Source: Candidatus Planktophila lacus (GTDB lineage Bacteria > Actinomycetota > Actinomycetes > Nanopelagicales > Nanopelagicaceae). From it: 64,000 bases of DNA. This document shows, piece by piece, positions 1-8,381 of the stretch; the stretch's first letter is position 1; the number at the start of each line of letters is the position of its first letter. The notes beneath the pieces are model-generated. The model was not told the origin of the DNA, ran no database searches, and was given only the letters and a program-made list of their open reading frames with translations. Location of the stretch: contig NZ_CP016769.1 in NCBI RefSeq assembly GCF_002287925.1, positions 806,001 through 870,000 on the forward strand, given 5' to 3'. Made by a program: the position numbers and the translations under genes.

Positions 1-783
1 GTAACTGCATTCCTTGGCGCAGTTGCTTCCATTAACCCAATCTGGCTCTACGGTCCGTATACGCCTGCACAGGTTTCAGCTGGATCCCAGCCCGATTGGT
101 ATATGGGCTGGCTCGATGGGCTAGTTCGTATGGCTCCCCCACTTGAAAGTTATATCTTCGGATACACAATCTCATGGAACATTTTGATTCCAGGTTTAAT
201 AGTTCCGGGAATCTTGTTTACCGGAATGGCGCTCTATCCATTTATCGAAAGTTGGATAACTGGAGATAAGCGCGAACACCACCTTCTAGATCGTCCGCGC
301 AATGCGCCAAACCGCACAGCGCTCGGCGTCATGTCACTTACCTTTATGTTAGTTGCGCTAATTAACGGTGGTAACGACATTATCGCCGTGACCTTCGACC
401 TATCGATCAATCAGATAATGTGGTTCTCGCGAATTGCTATCTTCGTTCTTCCACCTATTGCCTTTGTAATCACTAAACGGCTTTGTCTATCTCTACAACG
501 CGCAGATCGCGAACTCGTATTACACGGCCGCGAAACTGGTCGCTTAGTCATGATGCCGCACGGTGAATTCGTTGAAGTTCATGAGCCAATCTCACCTGAG
601 AAGGCTTGGATTCTGACGCAACATGAGCAGATGCCGGCGCTAGCTCTCGAAGAGCACGATGCCAGCGGAGTGCGCCGTCCTAAGGCGTTGAAGAATAAGT
701 TGCGTGCACGTATGAGCAAGGCTCATGCTGTATCGATTCCGAAGGCCACCGCTGAAGATCTAAAGCAGATCGAGAACCACTAA
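1..783 (+). CDS. qcrB: Cytochrome bc1 complex cytochrome b subunit, 3' part
   Basis: C-terminal 260 codons of the membrane cytochrome b of the actinobacterial bc1 (menaquinol:cytochrome c reductase) complex; the reading frame is open from base 1, so the gene starts outside the window. Visible are the late transmembrane segments, with the motif GYTISWNILIPGLIVPGILF followed by LYPFIESW, typical of actinobacterial QcrB, and a long charged cytoplasmic tail after the last helix, also usual in this phylum. It probably belongs to a ctaE-qcrC-qcrA-qcrB operon lying to the left, and it faces the oxidase genes ctaF-ctaD-ctaC, with which its complex forms a supercomplex in relatives. The heme-ligating histidines lie in the missing N-terminal part. 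Confidence 0.93.
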   Translation, partial: VTAFLGAVASINPIWLYGPYTPAQVSAGSQPDWYMGWLDGLVRMAPPLESYIFGYTISWNILIPGLIVPGILFTGMALYPFIESWITGDKREHHLLDRPRNAPNRTALGVMSLTFMLVALINGGNDIIAVTFDLSINQIMWFSRIAIFVLPPIAFVITKRLCLSLQRADRELVLHGRETGRLVMMPHGEFVEVHEPISPEKAWILTQHEQMPALALEEHDASGVRRPKALKNKLRARMSKAHAVSIPKATAEDLKQIENH

Positions 784-800
784 TTAAAGTAGTTTGTAGC

Positions 801-1277
801 TTAATTAGTTTCGCAGATTGCCTTTAAGCGCACCAAGCTCTTAGCAATCCATTTTGGGTTGTGGGCCATCGCGCCCGTTATCTTGAGCCAGTGCTTCGCA
901 AAGAACGGTATTTCTCGGGCATCAAAGGTTTCGGTTACGCGGGTATTGCCATTTGCTAGCTCCTCTAGCTGATAACTCCAGGTCCACTTCATCAAGTGAC
1001 ACCATGAGATCTTGCGACCTTCTTCAAAAGCCACAACGGTATTGGTGATGCGATATGGCAACCTGATCTTCATTGCCATTCCGAACTTCGCACCAAGATG
1101 AAGTCGAACTGGCCCCGAGATACTCCCCTGCACCGTCCCAGAGCCATCGAAGAGTTGGTGGCAACGTGGGTCTGCAATCAAGTCAAAGATTTGTTGCGCC
1201 GGTGCGTTAATTTCAATTTGCGCAGAAGTAGCGAGATCAGAACCAGTATCTAGAATCTCTGCTCGTACCTTCTCCAT
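801..1277 (-). CDS. SRPBCC (START-like) family protein
   Basis: A 158-residue protein of the SRPBCC/polyketide-cyclase-like fold, a small hydrophobic-ligand-binding fold. The N-terminal strand pattern SAQIEINAPAQQIFDLIADP and the later strand and helix GNTRVTETFDAREIPFFAKHW are typical. No catalytic residues can be assigned, so the ligand is unknown. It sits downstream of ctaF on the same strand with about 34 bases between them, so co-transcription with the oxidase genes is possible. A second SRPBCC protein is encoded at 38047-38484. A weak Shine-Dalgarno-like GAAAGAG precedes the ATG. Confidence 0.8.
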   Translation of the reverse strand: MEKVRAEILDTGSDLATSAQIEINAPAQQIFDLIADPRCHQLFDGSGTVQGSISGPVRLHLGAKFGMAMKIRLPYRITNTVVAFEEGRKISWCHLMKWTWSYQLEELANGNTRVTETFDAREIPFFAKHWLKITGAMAHNPKWIAKSLVRLKAICETN

Positions 1278-1311
1278 AGCGATCTCTTTCAGGTGCTTAC
1301 GTAACGCTTAC

Positions 1312-1719
1312 TTAGTGAGCGGCGTTATCAGGTAGTGGTTTCTCATACTCAGTTACGAAACCGATGATGCTAATCACCAGTGCACCAAGTGCGATAAGAG
1401 TTAGCCACCAACCAATAAGAAGAGAGAGACCTAAAGCCATTGCGCTTGCCGCAACCGGCAGTGGCCACCATGAATGAGGGCTGTAGAAACCAAGTTCGCC
1501 TGCGCCTTCTGCAATCTCTGCAGTAGGGCGATCTTCAGGCAGTAGTCGCCCAATTCGTTTCTGGGTAAACCAAACATAGAAACCGACCATCCCAGCCAAA
1601 CATGCAGCGAGAATCATTCCTGTAATGCCAACTGCCTCGCCACCTACGTAGTAGTAAACGACCGACATTAAGACATAGAAAACACTTAGACCACCGAAGA
1701 GCTGCCAATTAGTTTTCAT
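1312..1719 (-). CDS. ctaF: Cytochrome c oxidase subunit IV, actinobacterial type
   Basis: A 135-residue membrane protein with four predicted hydrophobic segments: two at the N-terminus and two after a loop containing the motif GELGFYSPHSWWPL, which is characteristic of actinobacterial CtaF. It is the small fourth subunit of the aa3 oxidase in the bc1-aa3 supercomplex. The gene follows ctaD with a six-base gap on the minus strand, so ctaC-ctaD-ctaF form one transcription unit. Length and position match the family. Confidence 0.9.
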   Translation of the reverse strand: MKTNWQLFGGLSVFYVLMSVVYYYVGGEAVGITGMILAACLAGMVGFYVWFTQKRIGRLLPEDRPTAEIAEGAGELGFYSPHSWWPLPVAASAMALGLSLLIGWWLTLIALGALVISIIGFVTEYEKPLPDNAAH

Positions 1720-1725
1720 ATTTAA

Positions 1726-3378
1726 TTAGTGGCCTTCCGTTTTAACGTGTGGGTGGTGAAGATCAAATGCTGGGCGCTCAGAGCGAATACGTGGCATCGT
1801 CAAGAAGTTGTGGCGCGGTGGTGGGCAAGATGTCGCCCACTCAAGGGATGAGCCATAGCCCCAAGGATCATCGCAATTAACGAGCGGTGACTTGCGGGTG
1901 ATCCAAACGTTTACAAAGAACGGAATCATTGAGAGCGCAAGGAGCGCAGATCCAATTGTTGAAATCATATTCATTCCAGTGAAGCCATCAGTTGCTAAGT
2001 AATCAGAGTAGCGACGTGGGAAACCTTTGATTCCAAGCCAGTGTTGAATCAAGAATGTTGTGTGGAAGCCGAAGAAGAGCGTCCAGAAGTGAATCTTTCC
2101 AAGACGTTCGTTGAGCATGCGACCAGTCATCTTTGGCCACCAGAAATAGAAACCGGCGAACATTGCAAAGACCACAGTTCCGAAGAGAACGTAATGGAAG
2201 TGAGCTACAACGAAGTAAGACGCAGAAACTGCAAAGTCCATTGGAGGCGAAGCCAAGATGATTCCGGTGATTCCGCCGAATAAGAAGGTAACGAGGAATC
2301 CCATAACCCAGAGCATTGGAGTCTCGAAGGTTACGTGGCCGCGCCACATGGTGCCGATCCAGTTAAAGAATTTAACGCCCGTCGGGACGCCAATCAAAAA
2401 TGTCATAAATGAGAAGAACGGTAGAAGTACCTGGCCGCTGGCGAACATATGGTGAGCCCATACTGCAACAGAGAGCGCTGAGATTGCGATCGTTGCTGCG
2501 ATCAAACCTTTATAACCAAAGATTGGCTTGCGGCTAAAGACTGGCAAAATTTCAGTTGCGATTCCGAAGAATGGTAGCGCCAAGATATAAACCTCGGGGT
2601 GTCCGAAGAACCAGAACAAGTGCTGCCATAACATCGCACCACCGTTGGCCGGATCAAAGATATGCGTACCGAAGAGGCGATCAGACTCCAACGCCAATAA
2701 CGCAGCAGCTAATGGAGGGAAGGCGAGCAATACCAAGATAGAAGTTAAGAGAACGTTCCAAGAGAAGATCGACATACGAAACATCGTCATACCTGGCGCG
2801 CGCATTGTGAAAATGGTCGTAATGAAGTTAACGCCGCCCAAGATTGTTCCAAGACCAGAAACTGCCAAACCGATTACCCAAAGGTCTCCACCGATTCCTG
2901 GTGAATATGTTGAGTTAGCAAGAGGTGCGTAAGCAGTCCATCCAAATGATGCCGCGCCTCCTGGAGTTAAGAATCCAGCAACTGCCGTAATGCTTCCAAA
3001 CATAAATAACCAGAAGGAGAGCATGTTAAGGCGAGGGAAAGCTACATCTGCGGCGCCGATCTGCAGCGGCATGATCACGTTGGCAAAGCCAACGAATAAT
3101 GGAGTTGCAAACATGAGCAACATAATCGTTCCGTGCATCGTGAAGATCTGGTTGTACTGCTCGTTACTCAAAAATTGCATCCCTGGGCGAGTTAGCTCAG
3201 CACGTAAGAAGAGCGCTAGTAGCCCGCCTACTAAGAACCAGCCGAAGGTAGCCATCAAATACATATAGCCGATCGTCTTGTGATCGGTTGAGGTAATCCA
3301 CTTTACAAAGTTTTTACCCTTGCTCGATGGTTGCGCGCCTACTGAATTGATCGTTGGACGTTCTGCATAAGTGGTCAT
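1726..3378 (-). CDS. ctaD: Cytochrome c oxidase subunit I
   Basis: A 550-residue heme-copper oxidase subunit I with about 12 membrane helices. The active-site helix [15 protein letters not shown] carries the His-Glu-Tyr set of A-type oxidases (CuB histidine, D-channel glutamate, cross-linked tyrosine). WAHHMFASG holds the other CuB histidines, PTGVKFFNW the K-channel lysine, [12 protein letters not shown] the D-channel entry aspartate, and VAHFHYV the heme a/a3 histidines. The start overlaps the ctaC stop by four bases (ATGA). Oddity: upstream of VAHFHYV the sequence reads DFAVSASYF, where relatives as I remember them have DFHVxDxYF; the aspartate that normally helps bind the non-redox Mg/Mn ion is alanine. 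CtaC lacks the partner glutamate (see findings). Confidence 0.97.
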   Translation of the reverse strand: MTTYAERPTINSVGAQPSSKGKNFVKWITSTDHKTIGYMYLMATFGWFLVGGLLALFLRAELTRPGMQFLSNEQYNQIFTMHGTIMLLMFATPLFVGFANVIMPLQIGAADVAFPRLNMLSFWLFMFGSITAVAGFLTPGGAASFGWTAYAPLANSTYSPGIGGDLWVIGLAVSGLGTILGGVNFITTIFTMRAPGMTMFRMSIFSWNVLLTSILVLLAFPPLAAALLALESDRLFGTHIFDPANGGAMLWQHLFWFFGHPEVYILALPFFGIATEILPVFSRKPIFGYKGLIAATIAISALSVAVWAHHMFASGQVLLPFFSFMTFLIGVPTGVKFFNWIGTMWRGHVTFETPMLWVMGFLVTFLFGGITGIILASPPMDFAVSASYFVVAHFHYVLFGTVVFAMFAGFYFWWPKMTGRMLNERLGKIHFWTLFFGFHTTFLIQHWLGIKGFPRRYSDYLATDGFTGMNMISTIGSALLALSMIPFFVNVWITRKSPLVNCDDPWGYGSSLEWATSCPPPRHNFLTMPRIRSERPAFDLHHPHVKTEGH

Positions 3379-4133
3379 GCTGCGCTCACCTTCAGAGTTT
3401 CGAGATAAGCATTATATTCGGCAACTGTTACAACTTTTACCGTAAAGAGCATTTGTGAGTGATTTCGTCCACAGAGGATGTTGCATCGACCCGGATAGGT
3501 GCCCAATTTATTTGCGGTGAATTCAAGGCTATTAGTTACGCCCGGTAGATTTTGGATCTGAATCATAAATGCTGGAATCCAGAAGCCATGAACAACATCG
3601 TTTGATTCAATTGTGTAGCGAACCTTTTCGCCGATCGGTACTACCAAAGTTGGAGGCTGCGCTGGAGTTCCAGTAACAACTGCCTTTGGTCCCGCCTCAG
3701 GATAACTAAACTGCCATGACCATTGGAATCCATTAACAGTGATCTCATGGGCGTAGGTTGACGTCTTCTCAACGATTTTCTCTTGCTTAACTGCGGTGTA
3801 ATAGAAGAGAACTGCAACGATGATAAATGGGATTATCGTGTAAGCAATTTCTACAGGAATGTTGTACTGAGTCTGCTTTGGGAATTCACCTTTACTGGCT
3901 TTAGCGCGATGGAAAATCGCTGGCCAGATGATCAGTACAAATGTAATTACACCAACTACGCCGCCAGCAATCCATGCTCCCTGCCAGAGTGAAAGTGAGA
4001 TGTCATTAACGCTTGATAAACCCTCTTCATATCCAAGGCCAGAGACTTTGGAGCAACCGCTAAGCAGAAGTGGCAGAAGTGTTAGCGGAGCGGCTAGACG
4101 AACCAGAGAACGCGAGCGTTTATGGGCAGACAT
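3375..4133 (-). CDS. ctaC: Cytochrome c oxidase subunit II
   Basis: A 252-residue lipoprotein-type subunit II. The N-terminal hydrophobic segment ends in a lipobox-like LLSGC. Two transmembrane helices follow (about residues 50-70 and 95-115), then the aromatic [12 protein letters not shown] strand and the CuA domain. The CuA ligands are the histidine of DVVHGFWIP and the set in [14 protein letters not shown] (Cys, Cys, His, Met). In the usual CxExC the middle glutamate, which binds the Mg/Mn ion at the subunit I/II interface, is isoleucine here (codon 3477-3479). The gene leads the ctaC-ctaD-ctaF operon. A TATCCT box ends seven bases before the ATG, suggesting a leaderless transcript. Confidence 0.96.
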   Translation of the reverse strand: MSAHKRSRSLVRLAAPLTLLPLLLSGCSKVSGLGYEEGLSSVNDISLSLWQGAWIAGGVVGVITFVLIIWPAIFHRAKASKGEFPKQTQYNIPVEIAYTIIPFIIVAVLFYYTAVKQEKIVEKTSTYAHEITVNGFQWSWQFSYPEAGPKAVVTGTPAQPPTLVVPIGEKVRYTIESNDVVHGFWIPAFMIQIQNLPGVTNSLEFTANKLGTYPGRCNILCGRNHSQMLFTVKVVTVAEYNAYLETLKVSAA

Positions 4134-4192
4134 GAGGTTAAGGATAGTCGGCTAATTCGGAGTTAGTCGCATTGGCTAGTAGCGTTCGCTAG

Positions 4193-5260
4193 GTGGTACG
4201 AGTCACAGGAAACTTTCAATCAGAGACAGCACTCAATTCCCTTGCTGCCCAAGCCTTTCTCGCTGCCTTAGATAGCGGATGGGCCGACCCAAAGAAGATT
4301 GGCCAATCACCTAGTCGCGCGGCAAACCTGAGAGCCAACGCCCTTGAATCACTCGCCACAAATTTAGGAATTAAGGCCGATCAAATTGAGATCACGGGCG
4401 AAGTTGGACTTGGCTATCTACTTTCTCTGGGTGGCTTCTTAGAACCAAAACGAAAGCTCTACTACGGAGCCGGCGATAGATCAGGTGTAATCGCAACTGC
4501 AAGATCGCATCAAGGCGACTCAGAAATTATTCCGCTATCCCCCAATGGAACTTTGAATTTCTCTGAAATCGAGTTGTTGCCCAACTCTGCTCTTTCATTT
4601 CAATTAGCAAATGGTGAAACTGGGGCCATAAACAAAGTTCCAGAGCAATTGCCAAAAGATATCTTGATTGCAATCGATGCCACTGCCTCTGGAAATCGTG
4701 AACCGCTTCCCGAAAAGTGGAGTAGCGCGGTCTTTGATTCAAGAGCTTGGGAGGGGCCTGCCGGTCTTGCAGTTGTTGCCATCGCAGATGCCGCTAACTG
4801 GAAGAATCCGCTCCCCCATATATCTGCAGTGCGCAGGACCTACGGAACATTCTCGTTGCCGCTATTGATTGCCAGCGCGGTAGCACTTGAGAATTTCAAA
4901 CCTGATGATAAAAATATAAAGAAAATGAGCGCCAAAATTCGCGCTGAAATCTCACGATCGATTCCAGGATTAATAATTGCCGGAGATTTAGATAATTCTA
5001 TGGCGCACTTAACATCCTTAGTTATTCCGGGTTGCAATGGAGAAGAGATACTTCGCGGCTTAAGCGCCCGTGGCCTCTCCGTTGATTCAGGATCAGCTTG
5101 CACCGCTATGAATTTGCAACCTAGCCATGTCTTAGCGGCTATGGGGCTACCAACCGATGGAAATATCCGAATAACTTTGCACGCAGAAACTACTGCAGAA
5201 GAAGTTGAATTACTGATTAACGCTTTGGTAGATGAGGTTCGATCTCAGCAGCAGCGCTAG
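4193..5260 (+). CDS. Cysteine desulfurase-like protein lacking the PLP lysine
   Basis: A 355-residue protein of the class-V aminotransferase/cysteine desulfurase fold. Family landmarks can be followed: LANGETGAI (for NNExG), IDATASG (for DATQ, aspartate D162 kept), DSRAWEGPAGL (for xxHKxxGPxG) and DSGSACT (catalytic Cys303 loop). The lysine that binds PLP in all active homologues is Ala185 here, the preceding histidine is arginine, and the PLP-contacting glutamine is Ala165. It is therefore probably not a normal desulfurase. In other actinobacteria a desulfurase-like gene, often with a TusA domain, lies beside ctaC as I recall; the TusA domain is absent here. GTG start, with TAGCGT seven bases upstream. 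The last 44 bases overlap adoK tail to tail. Confidence 0.75.
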   Translation: MVRVTGNFQSETALNSLAAQAFLAALDSGWADPKKIGQSPSRAANLRANALESLATNLGIKADQIEITGEVGLGYLLSLGGFLEPKRKLYYGAGDRSGVIATARSHQGDSEIIPLSPNGTLNFSEIELLPNSALSFQLANGETGAINKVPEQLPKDILIAIDATASGNREPLPEKWSSAVFDSRAWEGPAGLAVVAIADAANWKNPLPHISAVRRTYGTFSLPLLIASAVALENFKPDDKNIKKMSAKIRAEISRSIPGLIIAGDLDNSMAHLTSLVIPGCNGEEILRGLSARGLSVDSGSACTAMNLQPSHVLAAMGLPTDGNIRITLHAETTAEEVELLINALVDEVRSQQQR

Positions 5261-6197
5261 CGCCGTATGCGTCTTTAAAGCGCGTTAAAAATTCGGCTGA
5301 CGTAAAGCGATATTCCTGTGTACCGGTTGTTTCAATTACATAGGTAGCAATCATCGAACCTAGTTGTGCACATCTTTCGTGGCTTAAGCCCCAGGCCAAT
5401 CCAGCAACAAATCCAGATCTAAATGAATCTCCAACACCGGTTGGGTCGGTCTTTGATTTCTCTTTCGGACAGGTAACTTTAATTGTTTCACCAGTTAGAG
5501 ATTCAACTCTTGCGCCTTCCGAGCCAAGAGTTACAACGCGATACTTAACTTGCTCGAGAATTTCGCGATCGCTCCAACCGGTTTTTTGAATTGCTAGCGC
5601 TAGCTCGTACTCATTTAAAAATAGGTAAGTAGCACCTGTTATGAGTTGCTTAATCTCTTCGCCACTCATGCGTGCCATTTGTTGTGACGGATCAGCTGCT
5701 ATAGCAATTCCCTCCTGGCGGGCTACCTCAGAATGGCGCAGCATCGCTTCTGGGTCATCAGGAGAAATAACAATTAGATCTAACTTTCCGGTCTTTTCCA
5801 TGATTGGCGAAAGCTCTATATTTCGCGCTTCGGACATCGCGCCAGGAAAGAAAGATGCGATCTGATTTAACTCAGTATCTGTCGTCACCATGAAGTGAGC
5901 GGTGTGAAGAGTTTTAGAGACTAAAACATGAGATGTATCAACGCCATGACGTACTAACCAAGCGTCATAATCTGGCCAATCGATTCCAACTGCGGCGATC
6001 AAAATTGGATTAAGGCCAAGTGAGCCCATACCGAATGCGATATTTGCTGCGCATCCCCCACGGCGAACTTCCAGGCCATCTACGAGAAATGAGAGTGAAA
6101 CTTTTTCAAGCGAGCCCGCAACGAGTGAGTCGGTGAACTTTCCCGAGAACGTCATTAGGTGATCTAAACCAACCGAACCGGCAACGCCAATCTTCAT
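5217..6197 (-). CDS. adoK: Adenosine kinase, PfkB family
   Basis: A 326-residue PfkB-type sugar kinase. It matches the mycobacterial adenosine kinase (Rv2202c) along most of its length, for example VSLSFLVDGLEVRRGG, IASFFPGAMSEARNI, AADPSQQMARMSGEEI and ETTGTQEY. The catalytic anion-hole motif TDPTGVGDSFRSG is intact. It phosphorylates adenosine to AMP with ATP in purine salvage; a different ribo-nucleoside substrate cannot be excluded. It lies about 40 bases after erpA on the same strand, as in mycobacterial order, so erpA-adoK is probably one operon. The C-terminal codons overlap the opposite-strand desulfurase-like gene. Confidence 0.9.
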   Translation of the reverse strand: MKIGVAGSVGLDHLMTFSGKFTDSLVAGSLEKVSLSFLVDGLEVRRGGCAANIAFGMGSLGLNPILIAAVGIDWPDYDAWLVRHGVDTSHVLVSKTLHTAHFMVTTDTELNQIASFFPGAMSEARNIELSPIMEKTGKLDLIVISPDDPEAMLRHSEVARQEGIAIAADPSQQMARMSGEEIKQLITGATYLFLNEYELALAIQKTGWSDREILEQVKYRVVTLGSEGARVESLTGETIKVTCPKEKSKTDPTGVGDSFRSGFVAGLAWGLSHERCAQLGSMIATYVIETTGTQEYRFTSAEFLTRFKDAYGASAAAEIEPHLPKR

Positions 6198-6236
6198 GCA
6201 GCCACCATCGCGGTTAACAACAAGTTGAAAGTGTCT

Positions 6237-6608
6237 TTAGTTGAAAGAATCGCCGCAGGCGCAAGATCCGCCAGCATTTGGATTATCAATTGTGAAGCCC
6301 TGCTTCTCAATCGTGTCAACGAAATCAATTGAAGCGCCCATTAAATATGGATCGCTCATCTTGTCTACAACAACTTTTACAGTTCCGAATTGATGTGAGA
6401 TATCGCCTTCTTGATCGCGATCATCGAAGTAGAGCTGGTAGCGCAAGCCCGAACAACCACCTGGCTGCACTGCAACGCGGAGATAGAGATCATCGCGACC
6501 TTCTTGAGCAAGGAGCGCTGCAACCTTGGCTGCGGCAACTTCTGTCAAGACGATAGGGCCAGTCGATGCTGGCGCTTCTGTTGTTGAGTTCGATGTCTCT
6601 GTAGTCAT
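6237..6608 (-). CDS. erpA: Iron-sulfur cluster insertion protein, A-type carrier
   Basis: A 123-residue HesB/IscA family protein. The three cluster-binding cysteines are visible: one in QPGGCSGLRYQLYFDD and two in GGSCACGDSF at the C-terminus. It delivers Fe-S clusters to target apoproteins; NadA, encoded divergently, and LipA further right are plausible clients. The first 20 residues are a low-complexity Ser/Thr-rich leader, usual in actinobacteria. A TAGTCT hexamer ends exactly six bases before the ATG, indicating a leaderless mRNA. The promoter region is shared with nadA and contains a 23-bp inverted repeat. Confidence 0.93.
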   Translation of the reverse strand: MTTETSNSTTEAPASTGPIVLTEVAAAKVAALLAQEGRDDLYLRVAVQPGGCSGLRYQLYFDDRDQEGDISHQFGTVKVVVDKMSDPYLMGASIDFVDTIEKQGFTIDNPNAGGSCACGDSFN

Positions 6609-6627
6609 GGGTAAAGACTACCTGCCA

Positions 6628-6650
6628 CTTACTGTCGATGCGACAGCAAG
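6628..6650. promoter_or_regulatory. Inverted repeat between erpA and nadA, candidate operator
   Basis: Arms CTTACTGTCG and CGACAGCAAG separated by ATG pair at nine of ten positions. The element lies just upstream of the nadA -10-like TATAAA (6653-6658), where the -35 box would be, and 12 bases from the erpA TAGTCT box. A DNA-binding regulator of NAD synthesis or Fe-S supply is a reasonable reading. No regulator gene is nearby and the motif was not recognised. Confidence 0.45.
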
Positions 6651-6675
6651 GCTATAAATGCGCGAGAATGTGTCC

Positions 6676-7836
6676 ATGTCCACACCTGCTCGTTCAACTT
6701 CGCTGACTGACCTGCTGCTTCTTGGGCAAGGTCGAGATCTGGCATCTGAGCGAGGCGTCTCCTGTACCGGCGAACTGCCAGAAGCGAGTGATCCTGATTT
6801 AATCTCCAGAGCAAGGGCTGCTCGCGCCGCACTTGGCGATCGCGCCCTTGTTTTGGGCCATCACTATCAGCGAGATGAAGTAATTGAATTTGCAGATGTA
6901 ACTGGTGATTCATTTAAGTTGGCACAAGCTGCGGCAGCACAATCGAACGCCGAGTACATAATCTTCTGCGGTGTTCACTTCATGGCCGAAAGCGCTGACA
7001 TTCTGACTTCAAATAAACAGAAGGTAATTCTTCCTGACCTTGCCGCCGGTTGTTCAATGGCTGATATGGCAACGGCAAATCAAGTTACACAGTGCTGGAA
7101 AGATCTCGAAGAAGTTGGCGTAGCCGATAAAACAATTCCAGTCACATATATGAATTCATCTGCAGCGATTAAGAGTTTTACTGGCGAACACGGTGGAACG
7201 ATTTGTACATCATCGAATGCTAAAAAGAGTATGGAATGGGCGCTTTCTAAGGGCGAGAAGATTCTCTTTCTCCCCGACCAGCATCTCGGTAGAAATACAG
7301 CAGTCCTTTCGCTAGGCCTAACTCTGGATGATTGCGTTCTCTGGAATCCTTGGAAGCCAATGGGTGGGTTAACTCCTGAAGAAATTCGTGGAGCCAAGGT
7401 AATTTTATGGCGCGGACATTGTTCTGTGCACGGGCGCTTCACTTTGGAATCTGTGAACGAGGTGAGAAAACAAGTTCCAGGGGTGAAGGTTCTAGTACAT
7501 CCAGAGTGCCAACATGAAGTTGTTGCTGCGGCCGATGTCGTTGGCAGCACCGAGATGATCATCAAAACTGTCGAGCAATCCCCTGCAGGGAGCGCTTGGG
7601 CGATCGGCACAGAGCTAAATTTGGTTTCACGCCTTGCCAAAGCCCACCCTGATAAGAAAATTGTCTTTCTAGATAAGACCGTTTGCTATTGCTCAACGAT
7701 GAATCGAATTGATCTTCCACATCTGGTTTGGGCGATGGAATCGTTAGTTGATGGCCACGTTGTAAACCAGATTAGCGTTGCCCCAGAAGTTGCCAAGTAC
7801 TCCAAACTCGCACTCGAGCAGATGCTCGCCCTATAG
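6676..7836 (+). CDS. nadA: Quinolinate synthase
   Basis: Quinolinate synthase makes quinolinate from iminoaspartate and dihydroxyacetone phosphate in de novo NAD synthesis and needs a 4Fe-4S cluster. About 386 residues; motifs include VLGHHYQRDEVIEFADVTGD, the cysteine of FCGVHFMAESADIL, VHPECQHEV and KTVCYCSTMNRIDLPHL, which supply the three cluster cysteines. Start choice: in-frame starts exist at 6658, 6670 and 6676. The TATAAA box at 6653-6658 would place the transcript start near 6665, which excludes 6658, so ATG 6676 is preferred. nadB and nadC are not in the window. Divergent from erpA. Confidence 0.95.
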   Translation: MSTPARSTSLTDLLLLGQGRDLASERGVSCTGELPEASDPDLISRARAARAALGDRALVLGHHYQRDEVIEFADVTGDSFKLAQAAAAQSNAEYIIFCGVHFMAESADILTSNKQKVILPDLAAGCSMADMATANQVTQCWKDLEEVGVADKTIPVTYMNSSAAIKSFTGEHGGTICTSSNAKKSMEWALSKGEKILFLPDQHLGRNTAVLSLGLTLDDCVLWNPWKPMGGLTPEEIRGAKVILWRGHCSVHGRFTLESVNEVRKQVPGVKVLVHPECQHEVVAAADVVGSTEMIIKTVEQSPAGSAWAIGTELNLVSRLAKAHPDKKIVFLDKTVCYCSTMNRIDLPHLVWAMESLVDGHVVNQISVAPEVAKYSKLALEQMLAL

Positions 7837-7843
7837 TTTGCCC

Positions 7844-8380
7844 ATGACTTCTACTCCAGAAAATAGCCAGAAAAAAGGTCGTCCGACTCCAAAGCGAAAA
7901 GAAGCGCAAGCGGCGACGAAAGTTTCCTCACTAGCGCCAGCATCAACCAAGGCAGAGAAGAAGCGCTCTAAAGATCAAGCACGTGCGGCACGCCTCTTGC
8001 AGCGCCAGGCATATCTGCGTGGCGATGAGAATGCGCTCCCAATGCGTGATCGCGGACCGGAAAAGAAATTTGTTAGAAATTACATCGATGCCCGTCGTTC
8101 GATCGGTGAATATTTCCTTCCAATCATCGGCTTTGTGTTAATTCTTTCGCTCATCCCGCTAAGTGTTTTTGCTGTGGCTGGAATCGTGATTATGTATAGC
8201 GTTCTTCTCTTCTCAATCATCGATGGATTCTTCTTATCTCGCAAAATTAAAGCCGAAGTCACTAAGCGCTTCCCAGATAAAAGCACCAAGGGACTTGGGC
8301 TTTATGGATGGCTACGCTCAACACAGATGCGACGTATGCGCGCACCTAAGCCACAAGTAAAAGCTGGAGATAAGGTTTAA
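7844..8380 (+). CDS. DUF3043 family membrane protein
   Basis: A 178-residue protein. The N-terminus is Lys/Arg-rich with the family hallmark KKGRPTPKRKEAQ, then a basic helix, then two hydrophobic segments around YFLPIIGFVLILSLIPLSVFA and the following 20 residues, then a basic C-terminal tail. No catalytic function is known. The longer reading frame starting at 7778 runs inside nadA and is not credible. ATG 7844 is preceded by TATAGT (7832-7837) with exactly six intervening bases, the leaderless layout seen at many genes here. It ends one base before the convergent aldo/keto reductase. Confidence 0.85.
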   Translation: MTSTPENSQKKGRPTPKRKEAQAATKVSSLAPASTKAEKKRSKDQARAARLLQRQAYLRGDENALPMRDRGPEKKFVRNYIDARRSIGEYFLPIIGFVLILSLIPLSVFAVAGIVIMYSVLLFSIIDGFFLSRKIKAEVTKRFPDKSTKGLGLYGWLRSTQMRRMRAPKPQVKAGDKV

Positions 8381-8381
8381 C

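Noticed and set aside
2003-3268. Several open frames of 60-115 codons on both strands inside ctaD
   Set aside because: They are shadows of the strongly conserved ctaD frame; none shows a domain, a start signal or a sensible amino-acid pattern.
7778-7843. Upstream extension of the DUF3043 gene
   Set aside because: It overlaps the nadA end and lacks family similarity, while ATG 7844 has a TATAGT box at the expected distance.
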